Shown here: positions 7,631-17,105 of the stretch, piece after piece
Numbering within the stretch: the stretch's first letter is position 1
Layout of the letters: each line of letters begins with the position of its first letter
Translations under genes and position numbers: made by a program
NCBI RefSeq assembly: GCF_021391395.1
Contig: NZ_CP090059.1
Span: 4,139,001 to 4,203,000, forward strand
Source of the DNA: Sphingomonas cannabina
Lineage (GTDB): Bacteria; Pseudomonadota; Alphaproteobacteria; Sphingomonadales; Sphingomonadaceae
Reading direction: 5' to 3'
DNA length: 64,000 nt
Notes under the pieces: generated by a model
Databases searched by the model: none
Told to the model about the DNA's origin: nothing
The model's input: only the letters and a program-made list of their open reading frames with translations

Positions 7631-8614
7631 CTAGGCGGCGTCGATCCACCCCGCAAGCTCGCGCGCGAGCAGATGGCGCAGCATTGCGACACCTTCGCGG
7701 CCGGCATTGAGACAAGGCAGATAGGCGAAGTCGGTTCCGCCCGCGGCGAGGAAAGTCTCGCGCCCGCGGATCGCCAGCTCCTCCAGCGTCTCGATGCAAT
7801 CGGCGGCAAAGCCTGGCGCGACCACCGCGACCCTGCGCATGCCTTTGCCCGGGAGCGCGGCAAGCGTCGCGTCGGTGGCCGGCTCCAGCCATTTCGCGCG
7901 ACCGAAGCGGGACTGGAAGGCGACGATCAGCTCACGGCCGAGCGCCTCCGACAACAGGCGCGCCGTTTCCCGGCAGTGATCATGATAGGGATCACCGAGC
8001 TCGCGCGTGCGCTGCGGCATGCCGTGAAAGCTGGCGACGATCGCGTCGGGCACGAAATCGAGGCCCGCCAGCGATGCCTCGACCGACGTCTTGAGCGCAT
8101 CGATATAGGCGGGATCGTCGTAATAGGGCGGCAGCGTGCGCACCGCCGGCTGCCAGCGCATCGCCGCCAGCGCGGCGAACGCCCGGTCGTTGGCGGTGGC
8201 GGTCGTCGCCGCGCAATATTGCGGATAGAGCGGCGCGAGCAGGATACGCTCGCATCCCGCCGCCTTGAGCGCCTTCACGCGCTCGGCGATCGCCGGGCGG
8301 CCGTAGCGCATCGCCCAGTCGACGATCACCTCCTCGCCGAAGGCTCCTGCGAGCGCCGCCGCCTGCTCCGCCGTGATCGCGGCAAGCGGCGAGCCCGCCT
8401 CGGTCCACACCTGGGCATAGGCATGGGCGGACTTGCGCGGGCGGGTGCGCAGAATCACGCCGTGCAGGATCGGCCGCCACAGCGGCATGGGGATCTCGAT
8501 CACGCGCGGATCCGACAGGAACTCGGCGAGATAGCGCCGCACCGCCCCGGCCTCGGCGGCGTCGGGCGTGCCGAGATTGATCAGCAGCACACCGACCTTG
8601 GCACGCGACGTCAC
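7631..8614 (-). CDS. hemH: Ferrochelatase
   Basis: This enzyme inserts Fe2+ into protoporphyrin IX, the last step of heme synthesis. The 327 residues begin VTSRAKVGVLLINLGTPD; conserved pieces include PLYPQYCAATTA (Ser to Cys relative to most homologues), the active-site His in ASFHGMPQRT and the Glu-rich ETLEELAIRG. The start GTG 8614 overlaps the stop of the upstream molybdoenzyme gene by four bases. The frame is open well upstream, but only the part from 8614 is ferrochelatase. Confidence 0.93.
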   Translation of the reverse strand: MTSRAKVGVLLINLGTPDAAEAGAVRRYLAEFLSDPRVIEIPMPLWRPILHGVILRTRPRKSAHAYAQVWTEAGSPLAAITAEQAAALAGAFGEEVIVDWAMRYGRPAIAERVKALKAAGCERILLAPLYPQYCAATTATANDRAFAALAAMRWQPAVRTLPPYYDDPAYIDALKTSVEASLAGLDFVPDAIVASFHGMPQRTRELGDPYHDHCRETARLLSEALGRELIVAFQSRFGRAKWLEPATDATLAALPGKGMRRVAVVAPGFAADCIETLEELAIRGRETFLAAGGTDFAYLPCLNAGREGVAMLRHLLARELAGWIDAA

Positions 8615-10776
8615 AGCGGCAGCCTTCTGCGCCGGTTGCCGGAAAGCGACGCGATCGCATTGGCCAGCGCCGGCGCCACCACCGGCACGCCGAGCTCGCT
8701 CACCCCGCCCGGCTCGGCGTCGCTCTCGATCAGCTCGACGGTGATGTCGGGCGTGTCGGCGAGCCGCGGCAGGTCGAGGTCGCGGAAGCTGCGCGCATCG
8801 GCGCGGCCTTCGGTGTAGCCGGTGGACGCGCCGGTCGCGGCCGCGAGGCCGAAGATCAGCCCGCCCTCGATCGCCTGCAGCACCAGCTCGGGATTGATCA
8901 CCCGCCCGCAGTCGACCGCCGCAACCATGCGGTCGACGCGCGGCCGGCCGCCGTCCATCCCCGCCTCGACCATCAGCGCGATGCGGCTGCCGCGGAAACG
9001 GTGGCAGGCGACGCCCTGCCCGCTGCCCGGCACCCCGCCCTGCCAGCCGCCCAGCGAAGCGATGGTGGTGAGGCACCGCGCCAGCCGCGGCTCCGCCCCG
9101 AGCATCGAGATGCGGTAGGACAGCGGCTCGGTGCCGGCGGCGTCGGCGAGCTCGTCGATGAAGCTCTCGGTCGCGAAGCAGGTCGCGAAATGCGCGCCGG
9201 AGCGCCACCAGCCGGCGGGGACGCCGGTCTCGGCCGGGTGGTGATCGACCGCCCAGGCGCCGATCCGGTAGGCGGGCGACGCCCCGTCCACCGCGACCGT
9301 ATCGCCGGGCTCGTGCAGCGCCCGCGCGACCGAACCGGCGCCGTCGAGCCGCTCCGCCAGCTCATGGCCGAGCGAAGGGGTCGCGACCGCCGCCTGCCAG
9401 CCGAGGATGCTGCCCTCCGCCCCCAGCCGCGCCAGCATCCTGAGGCGCGCGGGCGGGCGCGGCGGCGGGCGCATCAGGCTCTCCGCGCGCGACCAGGTGA
9501 GCTGGACCGGCTTGCCGAGCCGGCGGGTGAGCAGCGCCGCCTGCGCCGCCGCCTCGCTCTCCAGGTTCGCGCCGAACGAGCCGCCGGCCATCATCGGGTG
9601 CAGCACCACGCGCTCGGGGGAGATGCCGATCGCCCGCGCCGCCGCCGCGCGCGTCGCCTGCGGCGCCTGGGTGGCGGCATAGAGGATCAGCTTGCCGTCC
9701 TCATAACTGGCGGTGGCGGTGACCGGCTCGATCGCGGCGTGGAGGCCGGTGCCGACGTGGTATTCGGCGCTCACCACATGCGCGTTGCTGAACACGGCAG
9801 CGAGATCGCCCTCGCGCGCGACGCGCTCGCCGGGACGGGCCAGCGCCTCTGCCAGCGCGCGGTCGATCGCGGCGTCATCGACGAGCGGCATCGGCGTCTC
9901 GAAGCGCGGATCGATCGCCTCCAGCGCGCGATTGGCCGCCCACCAGGTGTTCGCGACCGCCGCCGCCCAGCGCTCATGCTCGACGATGTGGAGCATCCCC
10001 GGCACACGCTCGGCGCCCTTGCGATCGACGCGCACCAGCCGGCTGCCGCCGACCGGCCCGTGGCGGACGGCGGCGAACACCATGCCGGGCAGGCGGACGT
10101 CGCCGGCGAAATTGGCCGAGCCGTCGACCTTGGCCGGCGCGTCGAGCCGGGGGGCGGGCGTGCCGGCGAGCCGGGCCTGGCCGTCGCGGGACGGGATGTC
10201 ACCCGGCAGGCTTTCGCGCGCAGCCTCCGCCGCCAGCTCACCGAACCGCAGCCGCTCCTTGCCGTGTACGACGAAGCCCGCTTCAGTGCGCAGCGTCCGC
10301 CAGTCGGCGTCCCAGCGCCGCGCCGCCGCCTTCATCAGCAGCGCGCGCGCGACGGCCCCGGCCCGGCGGAGCGGCGCCTCGAACTGGCGGACCGAGCTCG
10401 ACCCGGCGGTCAGCATCGGCGCCTCGCCGTCGAGCAGGTGCCGCCAGCCGGTATCGGGCCCGAACAGCGCCTCGGCGGCAAGCGGATTGGCGTAGAGGCC
10501 GTTCTCGGGCGCCGCCTCGACTCCCACCGTCCGCCAATCGGCTCCCAGCTCGTCCGCGACGATCTGAGGCAGCGCGGTATAGACGCCCTGCCCATGCTCG
10601 CATTGCGGCACGGCGACGGTGACATGGCCGTCGGCGCCGATCTTGATCCAGCCGGCGAACACCGTCTCGCCCTCGGCCGCCGGCAGGCCGACGACATGCA
10701 TGCGCGGCCATAGCGCATAGGCGACCACCAGCCCGGCCGCGGCGCCGCCGCCGATCAGCAGCGTCCGTCGGTCCAT
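8611..10776 (-). CDS. Xanthine-dehydrogenase-family molybdopterin-binding subunit (IorB-like), exported
   Basis: The 721-residue protein starts MDRRTLLIGGGAAAG, a twin-arginine signal, and is therefore predicted to be folded with cofactor and sent to the periplasm. It resembles the large subunit of isoquinoline 1-oxidoreductase and related aldehyde oxidases: MAGGSFGANLESEAA and the C-terminal VPVVAPALANAIASL loops belong to the molybdenum-cofactor site. Such enzymes normally pair with a 2Fe-2S subunit and a cytochrome; neither is adjacent here. Translation is coupled to hemH through GTGA. The substrate is unknown. Confidence 0.8.
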   Translation of the reverse strand: MDRRTLLIGGGAAAGLVVAYALWPRMHVVGLPAAEGETVFAGWIKIGADGHVTVAVPQCEHGQGVYTALPQIVADELGADWRTVGVEAAPENGLYANPLAAEALFGPDTGWRHLLDGEAPMLTAGSSSVRQFEAPLRRAGAVARALLMKAAARRWDADWRTLRTEAGFVVHGKERLRFGELAAEAARESLPGDIPSRDGQARLAGTPAPRLDAPAKVDGSANFAGDVRLPGMVFAAVRHGPVGGSRLVRVDRKGAERVPGMLHIVEHERWAAAVANTWWAANRALEAIDPRFETPMPLVDDAAIDRALAEALARPGERVAREGDLAAVFSNAHVVSAEYHVGTGLHAAIEPVTATASYEDGKLILYAATQAPQATRAAAARAIGISPERVVLHPMMAGGSFGANLESEAAAQAALLTRRLGKPVQLTWSRAESLMRPPPRPPARLRMLARLGAEGSILGWQAAVATPSLGHELAERLDGAGSVARALHEPGDTVAVDGASPAYRIGAWAVDHHPAETGVPAGWWRSGAHFATCFATESFIDELADAAGTEPLSYRISMLGAEPRLARCLTTIASLGGWQGGVPGSGQGVACHRFRGSRIALMVEAGMDGGRPRVDRMVAAVDCGRVINPELVLQAIEGGLIFGLAAATGASTGYTEGRADARSFRDLDLPRLADTPDITVELIESDAEPGGVSELGVPVVAPALANAIASLSGNRRRRLPL

Positions 10777-10826
10777 GGGATGCTCGCCTTCATCCGCTCC
10801 GCTCTATCGCGACGCCGCGCCGGCCG

Positions 10827-11006
10827 CTAGGGTCCAGACCCATAACCGGCAACGGCCTGGACGGAGCGGATTTTGGTGCAGGGCTAGGAGCGAGGAAGGA
10901 GCGATGCTGATAGCATCGTGACTGACGAACGACGACGCCATGCGCCAAAATCCGCCCGCCGCGAAGCGGTCGCCAGGGCATTGCCGGTTATGGGTCTGGA
11001 CCCTAG
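10827..11006. repeat. 180-bp nested palindrome (possible miniature mobile element)
   Basis: Outer arms of 26 bases (10827-10852 and 10981-11006, beginning CTAGGGTCCAGACCCATAAC) are exact inverted complements. Inside lie a second pair at about 10867-10881 and 10938-10952 (GCGGATTTTGG...) with one mismatch, and a central hairpin GATGCTGATAGCATC (10902-10916). The nested symmetric design and defined ends look like a non-autonomous element. It occupies the divergent space between the IorB-like gene and lgt. Confidence 0.75.
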
Positions 11007-11039
11007 TGAGAGCGCGTCACCGTTCTCGGAGAGCCTGTC

Positions 11040-11906
11040 TTGCTGTCGATACTCGCCGCCGCCGGCCGGCACATCCGCTACGAGGATCTGCACCTCGATC
11101 CGGTCGCGCTGCCCCTCGGCTTCTTCGATCTCAAATGGTATTCGCTGGCCTATATCGCCGGCATCCTGATCGGCTGGTGGTATCTGCTGCGCCTGCTCGC
11201 CCAGCCGGGCGCGCCGATGGCGCGGCGCCATGCCGATGACCTCGTCTTCTATGCGACGCTCGGCATCATCCTCGGCGGGCGGCTCGGCTATGCGATCTTC
11301 TATGCGCCGCAGCTGCTGACCTCGCTCAGCATCCTGAGATTATGGGACGGCGGCATGTCGTTCCACGGCGGCGTGATCGGCACGACGATCGCGATCATCG
11401 TGATGGCGCGGCAGCACAAGCTCAACTGGCTGCGCATCCACGACTATGTCGCCTGCTGCGCGCCGTTCGGGCTGTTCTTCGGCCGGCTCGCCAATTTCGT
11501 GAACGGCGAGCTGTGGGGCAAGCCCGCGGACGTGCCCTGGGCGATCATCTTCCCGCGCACCGGCGACGACGTCGCCCGCCATCCGAGCCAGCTCTACGAG
11601 GCGGGGCTGGAGGGCATCGTGCTGTTCGCCGTGCTATGGTTCCTGTTCTGGCGTACCGACGCACGCTACCAGCCGGGCAAGCTCGTCGGCACCTTCCTGC
11701 TCGGCTATGGCCTGTCGCGCTTCGTCGTCGAGTTCTTCCGCGAGCCCGACGAGCAGTTCGCCGGCACGATCTTCGCCCATGCCGGGCTGCACATGGGACA
11801 GCTGCTGACGCTGCCGATGATCGCCGGCGGCATCTATCTGATCGTCACCGCCAAGCGCCGCCGCCTGCGGGTCGAGGCGACGGTGGGGCTGGAGAGCGTG
11901 GCCTGA
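11040..11906 (+). CDS. lgt: Prolipoprotein diacylglyceryl transferase
   Basis: Lgt moves a diacylglyceryl group from phosphatidylglycerol to the lipobox Cys of prolipoproteins, the first step of lipoprotein maturation, in the inner membrane. The 288 residues show about seven membrane helices and the conserved [13 protein letters not shown] and [13 protein letters not shown] motifs, the latter being the Lgt signature. I place the start at TTG 11040, which has GGAGAG six bases upstream. It leads the group lgt-midA-GNAT-pgeF, with a repeat between lgt and midA. Confidence 0.93.
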   Translation: MLSILAAAGRHIRYEDLHLDPVALPLGFFDLKWYSLAYIAGILIGWWYLLRLLAQPGAPMARRHADDLVFYATLGIILGGRLGYAIFYAPQLLTSLSILRLWDGGMSFHGGVIGTTIAIIVMARQHKLNWLRIHDYVACCAPFGLFFGRLANFVNGELWGKPADVPWAIIFPRTGDDVARHPSQLYEAGLEGIVLFAVLWFLFWRTDARYQPGKLVGTFLLGYGLSRFVVEFFREPDEQFAGTIFAHAGLHMGQLLTLPMIAGGIYLIVTAKRRRLRVEATVGLESVA

Positions 11907-11917
11907 CAGCCTCTCAT

Positions 11918-12013
11918 CGTCATGCCGGACTTGTTCCGGCATCCACCGTGCCGCAAGAACCGCGATCGAAGACATCGGGGCGCCGTGGACCCCGGAACAA
12001 GTCCGGGGTGACG
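11918..12013. repeat. Inverted repeat, family E (CGTCATGCCGGACTTGTTCC)
   Basis: The left end CGTCATGCCGGACTTGTTCC and the right end, roughly its complement (GGAACAAGTCCGGGGTGACG), enclose a variable centre. The element lies in the 118-base gap between lgt and midA. Sequences of this type are common in sphingomonad intergenic DNA. It ends 12 bases before the midA start and may change the transcript level between the two genes. Confidence 0.75.
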
Positions 12014-12024
12014 AAGTAGCCGAA

Positions 12025-13056
12025 GTGACCGAAGACCTGCTCCCCGAACGCCTCGCCCGCGCGATCACTCTGGCCGGGCCGATCCCGCTCTCGCAGTATA
12101 TGGCGGCGGCGAACGCGCATTATTACGCGACGCGCGATCCGCTCGGGGCCGCGGGCGACTTCACCACCGCGCCGGAGATCAGCCAGATGTTCGGCGAGCT
12201 GATCGGCCTGTGGCTCACCGACCTGTGGAGCCGCGCCGGCCGGCCGGCGGCGCGCTACGTCGAGTTCGGCCCCGGCCGCGGCACGCTGGCGAGCGACGCG
12301 CTGCGGGCAATGGGCAAGACCGGCCTCGCCCCGCCGGTGCATCTCGTCGAGTTCAGCCCCGCGCTCCGCGCGCGACAGGCCGAGCGGCTGCCGCAGGCGG
12401 AATGGTGCGTCGACCTGGTCGGCGTGCCCGACGACGGCGCGCTGCTGGTCGTCGCCAACGAGTTCTTCGACGCGCTGCCGATCCGCCAGCTCGTCAAGAC
12501 CGCCGAGGGCTGGCGCGAACGGCTGGTCGCCTGCCAGGACACGCTGTTCCTGCCGGTGGTCGGCAACACCGTGTTCGACGCCATCATCCCGCCCGCGCTC
12601 AAGGATGTGCCCGACGGGTCGGTGCTCGAGACCTCACCGGCCAGCGTCGCCGCGGTGCGCCAGCTCGCCCGCGCGGTCGCCGAGCGTGGCGGCGCGGCGT
12701 TGGTGATCGACTATGGCTATGAGGGCCCGGCGATCGGCGACACCTTCCAGGCGGTGAAGGCGCACCGTTTCGCCAACCCGTTCGAACAGCCCGGCGAGGC
12801 CGATCTCACCGCCCACGTCGATTTCGCCACGCTGGCCGAGGCAGCGCGGGCGGAGGGTGCGAGGACCTACGGCCCCGTCGGCCAGGGCGCGTTCCTGACC
12901 GCGCTCGGCATCGACGCGCGCGCGGCGGCGCTCGGCGGGGGCCCGGAGGTGACGACGGCGCGCGACCGGCTGGTCGGGGCCGAGGCGATGGGTGAGCTGT
13001 TCCGGGTGCTGGCGATCGTCCATCCGGACTGGCCGGTACCGGAGGGTTTCGCATGA
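12025..13056 (+). CDS. MidA/NDUFAF7-family SAM-dependent methyltransferase
   Basis: The 343-residue protein contains the family hallmarks GDFTTAPEISQMFGE, the SAM-binding YVEFGPGRGTL and LVVANEFFDALPIRQ. The mitochondrial homologue methylates an arginine of complex I subunit NDUFS2 during assembly; a parallel role for bacterial complex I is plausible but inferred. Start is GTG 12025. The stop overlaps the next start by four bases (ATGA), indicating coupled translation. Confidence 0.88.
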   Translation: MTEDLLPERLARAITLAGPIPLSQYMAAANAHYYATRDPLGAAGDFTTAPEISQMFGELIGLWLTDLWSRAGRPAARYVEFGPGRGTLASDALRAMGKTGLAPPVHLVEFSPALRARQAERLPQAEWCVDLVGVPDDGALLVVANEFFDALPIRQLVKTAEGWRERLVACQDTLFLPVVGNTVFDAIIPPALKDVPDGSVLETSPASVAAVRQLARAVAERGGAALVIDYGYEGPAIGDTFQAVKAHRFANPFEQPGEADLTAHVDFATLAEAARAEGARTYGPVGQGAFLTALGIDARAAALGGGPEVTTARDRLVGAEAMGELFRVLAIVHPDWPVPEGFA

Positions 13057-13562
13057 TCGACTATCGTGACGCCACGCCAGCCGACGGCCCCGCGCTCGAC
13101 GCGATGGCGCGGGCGATCTGGGTCGAGACCTTCGGCCACAGCTGCTCGGCCGAGGATGCCGAGGCCTATCTCGCCACCGCCTACGGCCCGCACGGCGCAC
13201 TGCTGCGCGACCTCAACGGTGGCAAGGCGCGCTTCCGCCTGGCGCTCGCGGGCGGGCGGATCGTCGGCTACGCCAAGCTCAACCCGCCGTGGCTGCCCGA
13301 TGCCGAGCCGGGGGCGATGCAGCTCAGCCAGCTCTATGTCGTGCGCGACTTCCACGGCGCCGGCATCGCGCACACGCTGATGGACTGGACGATCGACACC
13401 GCGCGGGCCGAGGGCGCCGCCGCGCTGCTGCTGACGGTGTGGGAGGAGAACCACCGCGCCCGCCGCTTCTACGAGAAGCGCGGCTTCGTCCATATCGGCG
13501 ACTATGCCTTCCCGGTCGGCGATCAGATCGACACCGACAACATCATGCGGCTGGCGCTGTGA
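13053..13562 (+). CDS. GNAT-family N-acetyltransferase
   Basis: A 169-residue single-domain GNAT protein. The acetyl-CoA binding segment is LSQLYVVRDFHGAGIAHTLM (about 90-109), followed by ARRFYEKRGFVHIGDYAF, the usual C-terminal beta-bulge motif. Substrate cannot be told from sequence. It overlaps both midA (ATGA) and pgeF (GTGA), so the three are translated as a unit. Confidence 0.85.
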   Translation: MIDYRDATPADGPALDAMARAIWVETFGHSCSAEDAEAYLATAYGPHGALLRDLNGGKARFRLALAGGRIVGYAKLNPPWLPDAEPGAMQLSQLYVVRDFHGAGIAHTLMDWTIDTARAEGAAALLLTVWEENHRARRFYEKRGFVHIGDYAFPVGDQIDTDNIMRLAL

Positions 13563-14323
13563 ACGAGGTCGAGGTGATCCGCACCGATGCGCTGGCGGAC
13601 GTGGCGCACGGCTTCCTCGGCCGCCGCGGCGGAGTTTCGATTGGGGTGCTCGCGGGACTCAACGTCGGCTGGGGATCGAGCGACGACAGGGAGGCGATCG
13701 CCGAGAACCGCCGCCGCGCCGTGGCAGCGGTGTCGCCGGGCGCGAGGCTCGTCACCGTCCATCAGGTCCATTCGCCCGACGCGGTCGCGGTCACCGCCCC
13801 CTTCCCGGACGATGCCCGGCCGCATGCCGATGCGATGGTCACCGACCGGCCGGGCCTGCTGCTCGGCATTCTCACTGCCGACTGCGCCCCGGTCCTGTTC
13901 GCCGATCCGCAAGCGGGCGTGATCGGCGCCGCCCATGCCGGATGGAAGGGCGCGATCGGCGGCGTCACCGACGCGACGATCGCTGCGATGGAGCGGCTCG
14001 GCGCGCGGCGCGAGCGGATCGCCGCCGCGGTCGGCCCCTGCATCGCCCAGGCGAGCTACGAGGTCGACCTCGCCTTCCGCGACCGCTTCGTCGCTGACGA
14101 TCCTGCGAACGAACGCTTCTTCGTCGACGGCCGCGCCGGCCATGCCCGCTTCGACCTCGAAGGCTATGTCGCGCACCGCCTCGCCGCCGCCGGCATCCGT
14201 CGCGTCGAGCTTCTGGGCCTCGACACCTATGCCGATCCCGCGCGTTTCTTCAGCTATCGCCGCGCCACCCACCGCGGCGAGCCGGACTATGGGCGGGAGA
14301 TCAGCCTGATCGGCCTGACATAG
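13559..14323 (+). CDS. pgeF: Peptidoglycan editing factor (laccase-domain protein)
   Basis: The 254-residue protein has the YfiH/PgeF signature residues: HQVHS (about 63-67), GILTADCAPVLFAD, AAHAGWKGAIGG and VGPCIAQASYEVD, which supply the Cys/His zinc site. Family members remove wrongly incorporated L-Ser from muropeptide precursors; older annotations call them polyphenol oxidase. I place the start at GTG 13559, which overlaps the GNAT stop by four bases; the open frame upstream is a shadow of the GNAT gene. Confidence 0.9.
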   Translation: MNEVEVIRTDALADVAHGFLGRRGGVSIGVLAGLNVGWGSSDDREAIAENRRRAVAAVSPGARLVTVHQVHSPDAVAVTAPFPDDARPHADAMVTDRPGLLLGILTADCAPVLFADPQAGVIGAAHAGWKGAIGGVTDATIAAMERLGARRERIAAAVGPCIAQASYEVDLAFRDRFVADDPANERFFVDGRAGHARFDLEGYVAHRLAAAGIRRVELLGLDTYADPARFFSYRRATHRGEPDYGREISLIGLT

Positions 14324-14374
14324 TTTCCACTGTTACTTGTTTCGGCTAGGGCCAAGGTCAGATCGGAGGGACGA

Positions 14375-15694
14375 ATGACGGACAAGACCGAAGCCGAGCT
14401 GACCGGAGCTCAGTCGCAGCGCAAGCCCAAGGCATCGGCGCATTCCATCGGCGAGCGCAGGCTCAAGCCGTCGACGCTGATGATGGGCCACGGCTATGAT
14501 CCGATGCTGTCGGAAGGATCGCTGAAGCCTCCGATCTTCCTCACCTCCACCTTCGTCTTCCCCAATGCGGCGGCGGGCAAGCGCCATTTCGAGGGCGTCA
14601 CCGGCAAGCGCCCGGGCGGCGCCGAGGGCCTGGTCTATTCGCGCTTCAACGGCCCCAACCAGGAAATCCTGGAGGATCGCCTCGGCGTGTGGGAGGATGC
14701 CGAGGACGCGCTCGCCTTCTCCTCGGGCATGTCGGCGATCGCCACGCTGTTCCTGTCGATGGTCAAGCCCGGCGACACCATCGTCCACTCGGGCCCGCTC
14801 TATGCCGCGACCGAGACGCTGATCGCGCGCATCCTCGGCCGGTTCGGGGTGCATTGGCTCGACTTCCCCGCCGGCGCGACGCGCGAGGAGATCGACGCGG
14901 TGCTGGGCAAGGCGGCGAGCGGCAACGTCGCCCTCATCTATCTCGAAAGCCCCGCCAACCCGACCAACGCGCTGGTCGACGTCGAGGCGGTGGCGGCGAG
15001 CCGCGACGCGATCTTCGCCAATGCGGCCGTGAAGCCGCCGATCGCGATTGACAACACTTTCCTCGGCCCGCTCTGGGCGCAACCGCTCAAGCAGGGCGCC
15101 GACATCGTCGTCTACTCGCTGACCAAATATGCCGGCGGCCATTCGGACCTGGTCGCGGGCGGCGTGCTCGGGTCGAAGGCGCACATCAACACCATCCGGC
15201 TGATGCGCAACACCATCGGCACGATCTGCGATCCCAACACCGCCTGGATGCTGCTGCGCTCGCTGGAGACGCTCGAGCTGCGCATGAGCCGGGCGGGCGA
15301 GAACGCCGCCAAGGTCTGCGAATTCCTCGCCCAGCACCCCAAGGTCGAGAAGGTCGGCTATCTCGGCTTCCTCGAACGCGGCAGCGACGCGCGGCAGGCC
15401 GACATCTACAAGCGCCACTGCACCGGCGCCGGCTCGACCTTCTCGCTGTACCTCAAGGGCGGCGAGAAGGAGGCGTTCGCCTTCCTCGACGCGCTCAGGA
15501 TCGCCAAGCTCGCGGTCAGCCTCGGCGGCACCGAGACGCTCGCCTCGCATCCGGCGGCGATGACGCATCTGTCGGTGCCCGATGCGCGCAAGGCGGCGCT
15601 CGGCATCACCGACAATCTCGTGCGCATCTCGATCGGCGTCGAGGATGCCGACGACCTGATCGCCGACTTCGAGGCGGCGCTGGAAGCGGTTTAG
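14375..15694 (+). CDS. Cystathionine gamma-synthase-family PLP enzyme
   Basis: A 439-residue Cys/Met-metabolism PLP-dependent enzyme. The PLP-binding Lys is K251 in YSLTKYAGGHSD; AFSSGMSAIATLF and ESPANPTNALVD are family motifs. An N-terminal extension of about 40 residues precedes the fold. Members use O-acyl-homoserine or methionine/cystathionine; synthase and lyase cannot be separated by eye, and this particular alphaproteobacterial subgroup is annotated only as cystathionine gamma-synthase family. It stands alone, 51 bases after pgeF and with GGAGG before the ATG. Confidence 0.85.
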   Translation: MTDKTEAELTGAQSQRKPKASAHSIGERRLKPSTLMMGHGYDPMLSEGSLKPPIFLTSTFVFPNAAAGKRHFEGVTGKRPGGAEGLVYSRFNGPNQEILEDRLGVWEDAEDALAFSSGMSAIATLFLSMVKPGDTIVHSGPLYAATETLIARILGRFGVHWLDFPAGATREEIDAVLGKAASGNVALIYLESPANPTNALVDVEAVAASRDAIFANAAVKPPIAIDNTFLGPLWAQPLKQGADIVVYSLTKYAGGHSDLVAGGVLGSKAHINTIRLMRNTIGTICDPNTAWMLLRSLETLELRMSRAGENAAKVCEFLAQHPKVEKVGYLGFLERGSDARQADIYKRHCTGAGSTFSLYLKGGEKEAFAFLDALRIAKLAVSLGGTETLASHPAAMTHLSVPDARKAALGITDNLVRISIGVEDADDLIADFEAALEAV

Positions 15695-15710
15695 AGCGGG
15701 TCGACCTTCA

Positions 15711-15838
15711 AATCCTCCCCCGCCAGGGGGAGGTGGCACGCGAAGCGTGACGGAGGGGGCGGAAGCACGCCGATAATGAGTCGCCGCCCTCCCCTCCGTC
15801 AGCCTGCAGCTGACACCTCCCCCTGGCGGGGGAGGATT
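15711..15838. repeat. Palindromic intergenic repeat, family A, copy 2
   Basis: Same 25-base arms (AATCCTCCCCCGCCAGGGGG and complement) as at 3472-3598 and 26791-26918. The centres of copies 2 and 3 share GGCACGCGAAGCGTGACGGA, while copy 1 differs slightly. It follows the stop of the PLP enzyme by 16 bases and may serve as its terminator. Confidence 0.85.
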
Positions 15839-15921
15839 GAAGAGGGCCCGCGTTTCACGGGCTGAGCACCGATCGTCACCCAACGGCTTTACCCCCGCCC
15901 ACGCCAGGGTAGAGGAACGCC

Positions 15922-17097
15922 ATGAAGGCCGCCGGATCTTATGACGCGATCATCCTCGGTGCCGGCGGCGCAGGACTGATGGCCGCGGCCGTCGCCGGTC
16001 AGCGCGGCCGGCGGGTGCTGGTGATCGATCACGCCGACGAGCCCGGCAAGAAGATCCTGATCTCAGGCGGCGGACGCTGCAACTTCACCAATCTCGGCGT
16101 CGCGCCCGACCGCTACCTGTCGGCGAACCCGCATTTCGCCAAATCGGCGCTGGGGCGATACGGCGCGCAGGATTTCCTCGCGCTGGTCGAGCGCCATGGC
16201 ATCGCCTGGCACGAGAAGACGCTCGGCCAGCTGTTCTGCGACGGATCGGCGCGGCAGATCGTGGCGATGCTGCTCGACGAGTGTCGTGCCGGCGGCGTCA
16301 CGCTGGCGATCGGCGAGGCGATCCGCGACGTCGCGCATGGCGATGGCGGATTCCGCGTCACCCATGGCGACCGCACGTCGACCGCGCCGGCGCTGGTGAT
16401 CGCGACCGGCGGCCCGTCGATCCCCAAGCTCGGCGCGACCGGCTTCGCCTATGATCTCGCGCGCAGGTTCGCCCTCAAGGTGGTCGAACCGCGCCCCGCG
16501 CTGGTGCCGCTGACGTTGTCGGGCGAGGAAGCGCTGTTCCGGTCGCTGTCGGGCGTCTCGGCGCCGGTGGTGGCACGGTGCGGAAAGGCAGCTTTCCCCG
16601 AAGCCGCGCTGTTCACCCATCGCGGGCTGTCGGGGCCGGCGATCCTCCAGATATCGAGCTATTGGCGGCACGGCCAGCCGATTGCGGTCGACTTCCTGCC
16701 CGGGCGCCCGAAAGGATGGCTGGTCGAGGCCAAGCGGGCTCGCCCGCGTGCGTCGCTCAAGACGATCCTGCCGCTGCCCGACCGTCTTGCCGAAGCGCTG
16801 ACGGAGCGACTCGGCGTCGACGGCGAGCTGGGCACGCTCACCGATGCCCGCCTTGGCGGTATCGAGCAGCAGCTCGCGCACTGGACGTTCCATCCCAACG
16901 GCAGCGAAGGCTTCGCCAAGGCCGAGGTCACCATCGGCGGGATCGCCACCGACGGCTTGTCGTCGAAGACGATGGCGGCACGCCACCTGCCCGGCCTGTA
17001 CGCGATCGGCGAGGCGGTCGACGTCACCGGCTGGCTCGGCGGCTATAATTTCCAATGGGCCTGGGCCAGCGGCTGGGCGGCGGGGCAGGCGCTGTAG
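15922..17097 (+). CDS. HI0933/YhiN-family FAD-dependent oxidoreductase
   Basis: The 391-residue flavoprotein opens with a Rossmann motif (AIILGAGGAGLMAAAVAG) and the family signature GKKILISGGGRCNFTN. TLGQLFCDGSARQIV and the C-terminal LYAIGEAVDVTGWLGGYNFQ are also typical of the HI0933-like group (annotated as NAD(P)/FAD-dependent or TIGR03862-type flavoproteins). Role in the cell is unknown. GAGGAA precedes the ATG. The gene stands alone between two repeat-filled gaps. Confidence 0.85.
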   Translation: MKAAGSYDAIILGAGGAGLMAAAVAGQRGRRVLVIDHADEPGKKILISGGGRCNFTNLGVAPDRYLSANPHFAKSALGRYGAQDFLALVERHGIAWHEKTLGQLFCDGSARQIVAMLLDECRAGGVTLAIGEAIRDVAHGDGGFRVTHGDRTSTAPALVIATGGPSIPKLGATGFAYDLARRFALKVVEPRPALVPLTLSGEEALFRSLSGVSAPVVARCGKAAFPEAALFTHRGLSGPAILQISSYWRHGQPIAVDFLPGRPKGWLVEAKRARPRASLKTILPLPDRLAEALTERLGVDGELGTLTDARLGGIEQQLAHWTFHPNGSEGFAKAEVTIGGIATDGLSSKTMAARHLPGLYAIGEAVDVTGWLGGYNFQWAWASGWAAGQAL

Positions 17098-17105
17098 GGG
17101 CGCAA

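Noticed and set aside
10827..11006. Insertion sequence
   Set aside because: There is no transposase frame within or beside the palindrome; at most it is a non-autonomous element.
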